NCBI GenBank assembly: GCA_945907045.1
Contig: CAMDSH010000030.1
Location: 1-36,368 of the forward strand
Length of the DNA: 36,368 nucleotides
Direction of reading: 5' to 3'
Source of the DNA: Rhizobium sp. Q54
GTDB taxonomy: Bacteria; Pseudomonadota; Alphaproteobacteria; Rhizobiales; Xanthobacteraceae
The position numbers and the translations under genes were made by a program. Every line of letters starts with the position of its first letter. The first letter of the stretch is position 1. This document shows, in pieces, positions 35,574 through 36,368 of the stretch. Below the pieces are notes generated by a model. The model was not told the origin of the DNA and did not search any database. It saw only the letters and a program-made list of their open reading frames with translations.

Positions 35574-36368
35574 CTATCCGCTCACATTATAAGCCGACAG
35601 CGCCGCCATGTTGACCAGCTGCGCGTCCTTGGCGCCGAGCTGCACGATCTGCACCGGCCGGTCGAGCCCGACCAGCAGCGGACCGATCACGGTCGCGCCG
35701 CCGAGCTCCTGCAACATTTTGGTCGAGATAGAAGCCGAGTGGAACGCCGGCATCACCAGCACGTTGGCGGGGCCGGACAGCCGGTTGAACGGATAGGAAG
35801 TGGCGAGCGAGGGATTGAGCGCGACGTCGGCGGCCATTTCGCCTTCGTATTCGAAATCGACCCGCTTGCTGTCGAGAATCTTCACCGCCTCGATCACATG
35901 CGCCGAGCGCTCGCCCGGCGGATGGCCGAAGGTCGAGAACGCCAGCATCGCGAGCCGCGGCTCGTAGCCAAAACGGCGCGCAACGCCGGCAGCTTCAATC
36001 GCGATGTCGGCGAGTTCCGCCGCCTTCGGCATTTCGGTCACCGCAGTATCGGCGACCAGCACCGTGCGCCCGCGCGCGATCACGAGCGAGATGCCGATCA
36101 CGCGGTGTCCGGGTTTGGGATCGATCACGCGCCGAACGTCTTCGAGCGCGATGGAGAAATTACGAGTGACGCCGGTCACCATCGCGTCGGCATCGCCAAG
36201 CGCGACCATGCAGGCGGCAAAATGGTTGCGGTCCTGATTTACGAGGCGCTGCACGTCGCGGATGAGATAGCCGCGCCGCTGCAGCCGCTCGTAGAGGTAG
36301 TTGGTGTAGATGGCGTTGCGGGTGGAAAGCCGCGCGTTGACGATCTCGATGCCGTCGCCGAGTTCGAT
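35574..36368 (-). CDS. maeB: NADP-dependent malic enzyme, C-terminal phosphotransacetylase-like part (cut by edge)
   Basis: The open frame enters from the right edge without a start codon (265 codons to the stop). It begins IELGDGIEIVNARLSTRNAI and continues YERLQRRGYLIRDVQRLVNQ, ADAMVTGVTRNFSIALEDV, LVADTAVTEMP and GPANVLVMPAFHSASISTKM, which is the inactive phosphotransacetylase-like domain of MaeB-type malic enzymes (malate to pyruvate plus CO2). A free-standing phosphate acetyltransferase is the alternative; the ENARLS-like NARLSTRN region and the C-terminal pattern favour MaeB. The N-terminal malic domain is outside the window. Confidence 0.85.
   Translation of the reverse strand: MELGDGIEIVNARLSTRNAIYTNYLYERLQRRGYLIRDVQRLVNQDRNHFAACMVALGDADAMVTGVTRNFSIALEDVRRVIDPKPGHRVIGISLVIARGRTVLVADTAVTEMPKAAELADIAIEAAGVARRFGYEPRLAMLAFSTFGHPPGERSAHVIEAVKILDSKRVDFEYEGEMAADVALNPSLATSYPFNRLSGPANVLVMPAFHSASISTKMLQELGGATVIGPLLVGLDRPVQIVQLGAKDAQLVNMAALSAYNVSG

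Overview
This window looks like a chromosomal segment from an alphaproteobacterium of the order Hyphomicrobiales (Rhizobiales), close to the Bradyrhizobium/Rhodopseudomonas/Xanthobacteraceae group. The evidence is the high-GC coding, the alphaproteobacterial N-terminus of IF-2, the blocks trpS-usp-nfuA-tsaB-rimI-fur-plsC-miaB-phoH-ybeY-corC-lnt-praR-metK-trmB and rpsT-dnaA-dnaN-recF-gyrB, and short GC-rich extragenic palindromes of the kind common in that group. This assignment rests on gene order and protein character; no search was run.

Layout. Positions 1-3365 (minus strand) hold the transcription/translation operon rimP-nusA-ylxR-infB (infB cut by the left edge), with a sigma70-like promoter and a leader ending in a terminator-like hairpin just before rimP. 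A DUF2336 gene (3472-4548, plus) is divergent from it. From about 18.3 kb down to 4.5 kb the minus strand carries a long housekeeping series: tRNA charging and modification (trpS, tsaB, miaB, trmB), S-adenosylmethionine supply (metK) with its linked regulator (praR-like), envelope lipid and lipoprotein synthesis (plsC, lnt), rRNA maturation (ybeY, phoH), Fe-S delivery (nfuA), metal-responsive control (fur/mur), rimI, corC and a universal stress protein. Several neighbours overlap by 1-4 nt and are probably translationally coupled.

Positions 18.4-26.1 kb (plus strand) are the accessory part: a 38-aa membrane protein, an adenosine-kinase-type PfkB kinase, an unknown membrane-anchored protein behind a highly structured intergenic region, an exported metallo-beta-lactamase-fold protein, a degenerate GIY-YIG-like protein, a Rieske oxygenase followed directly by a glutamine-synthetase-like ligase, a DUF1328 membrane protein, a short remnant of a second GS-like gene, and an exported tyrosine-rich repeat protein. 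The Rieske plus GS-like pair is the best candidate for an undescribed pathway: by analogy with aniline degradation it could gamma-glutamylate and oxidise an amine, but the substrate is unknown.

Positions 26.2-34.6 kb (minus strand) are the replication block rpsT, dnaA, dnaN, recF, a 92-aa unknown protein and gyrB. A 1.18-kb region with lower GC and no convincing gene lies between dnaA and rpsT. The right end holds a DapA-superfamily aldolase and the C-terminal phosphotransacetylase-like part of an NADP-malic enzyme (maeB), cut by the window edge. I found no rRNA, tRNA, CRISPR array or intact insertion sequence.
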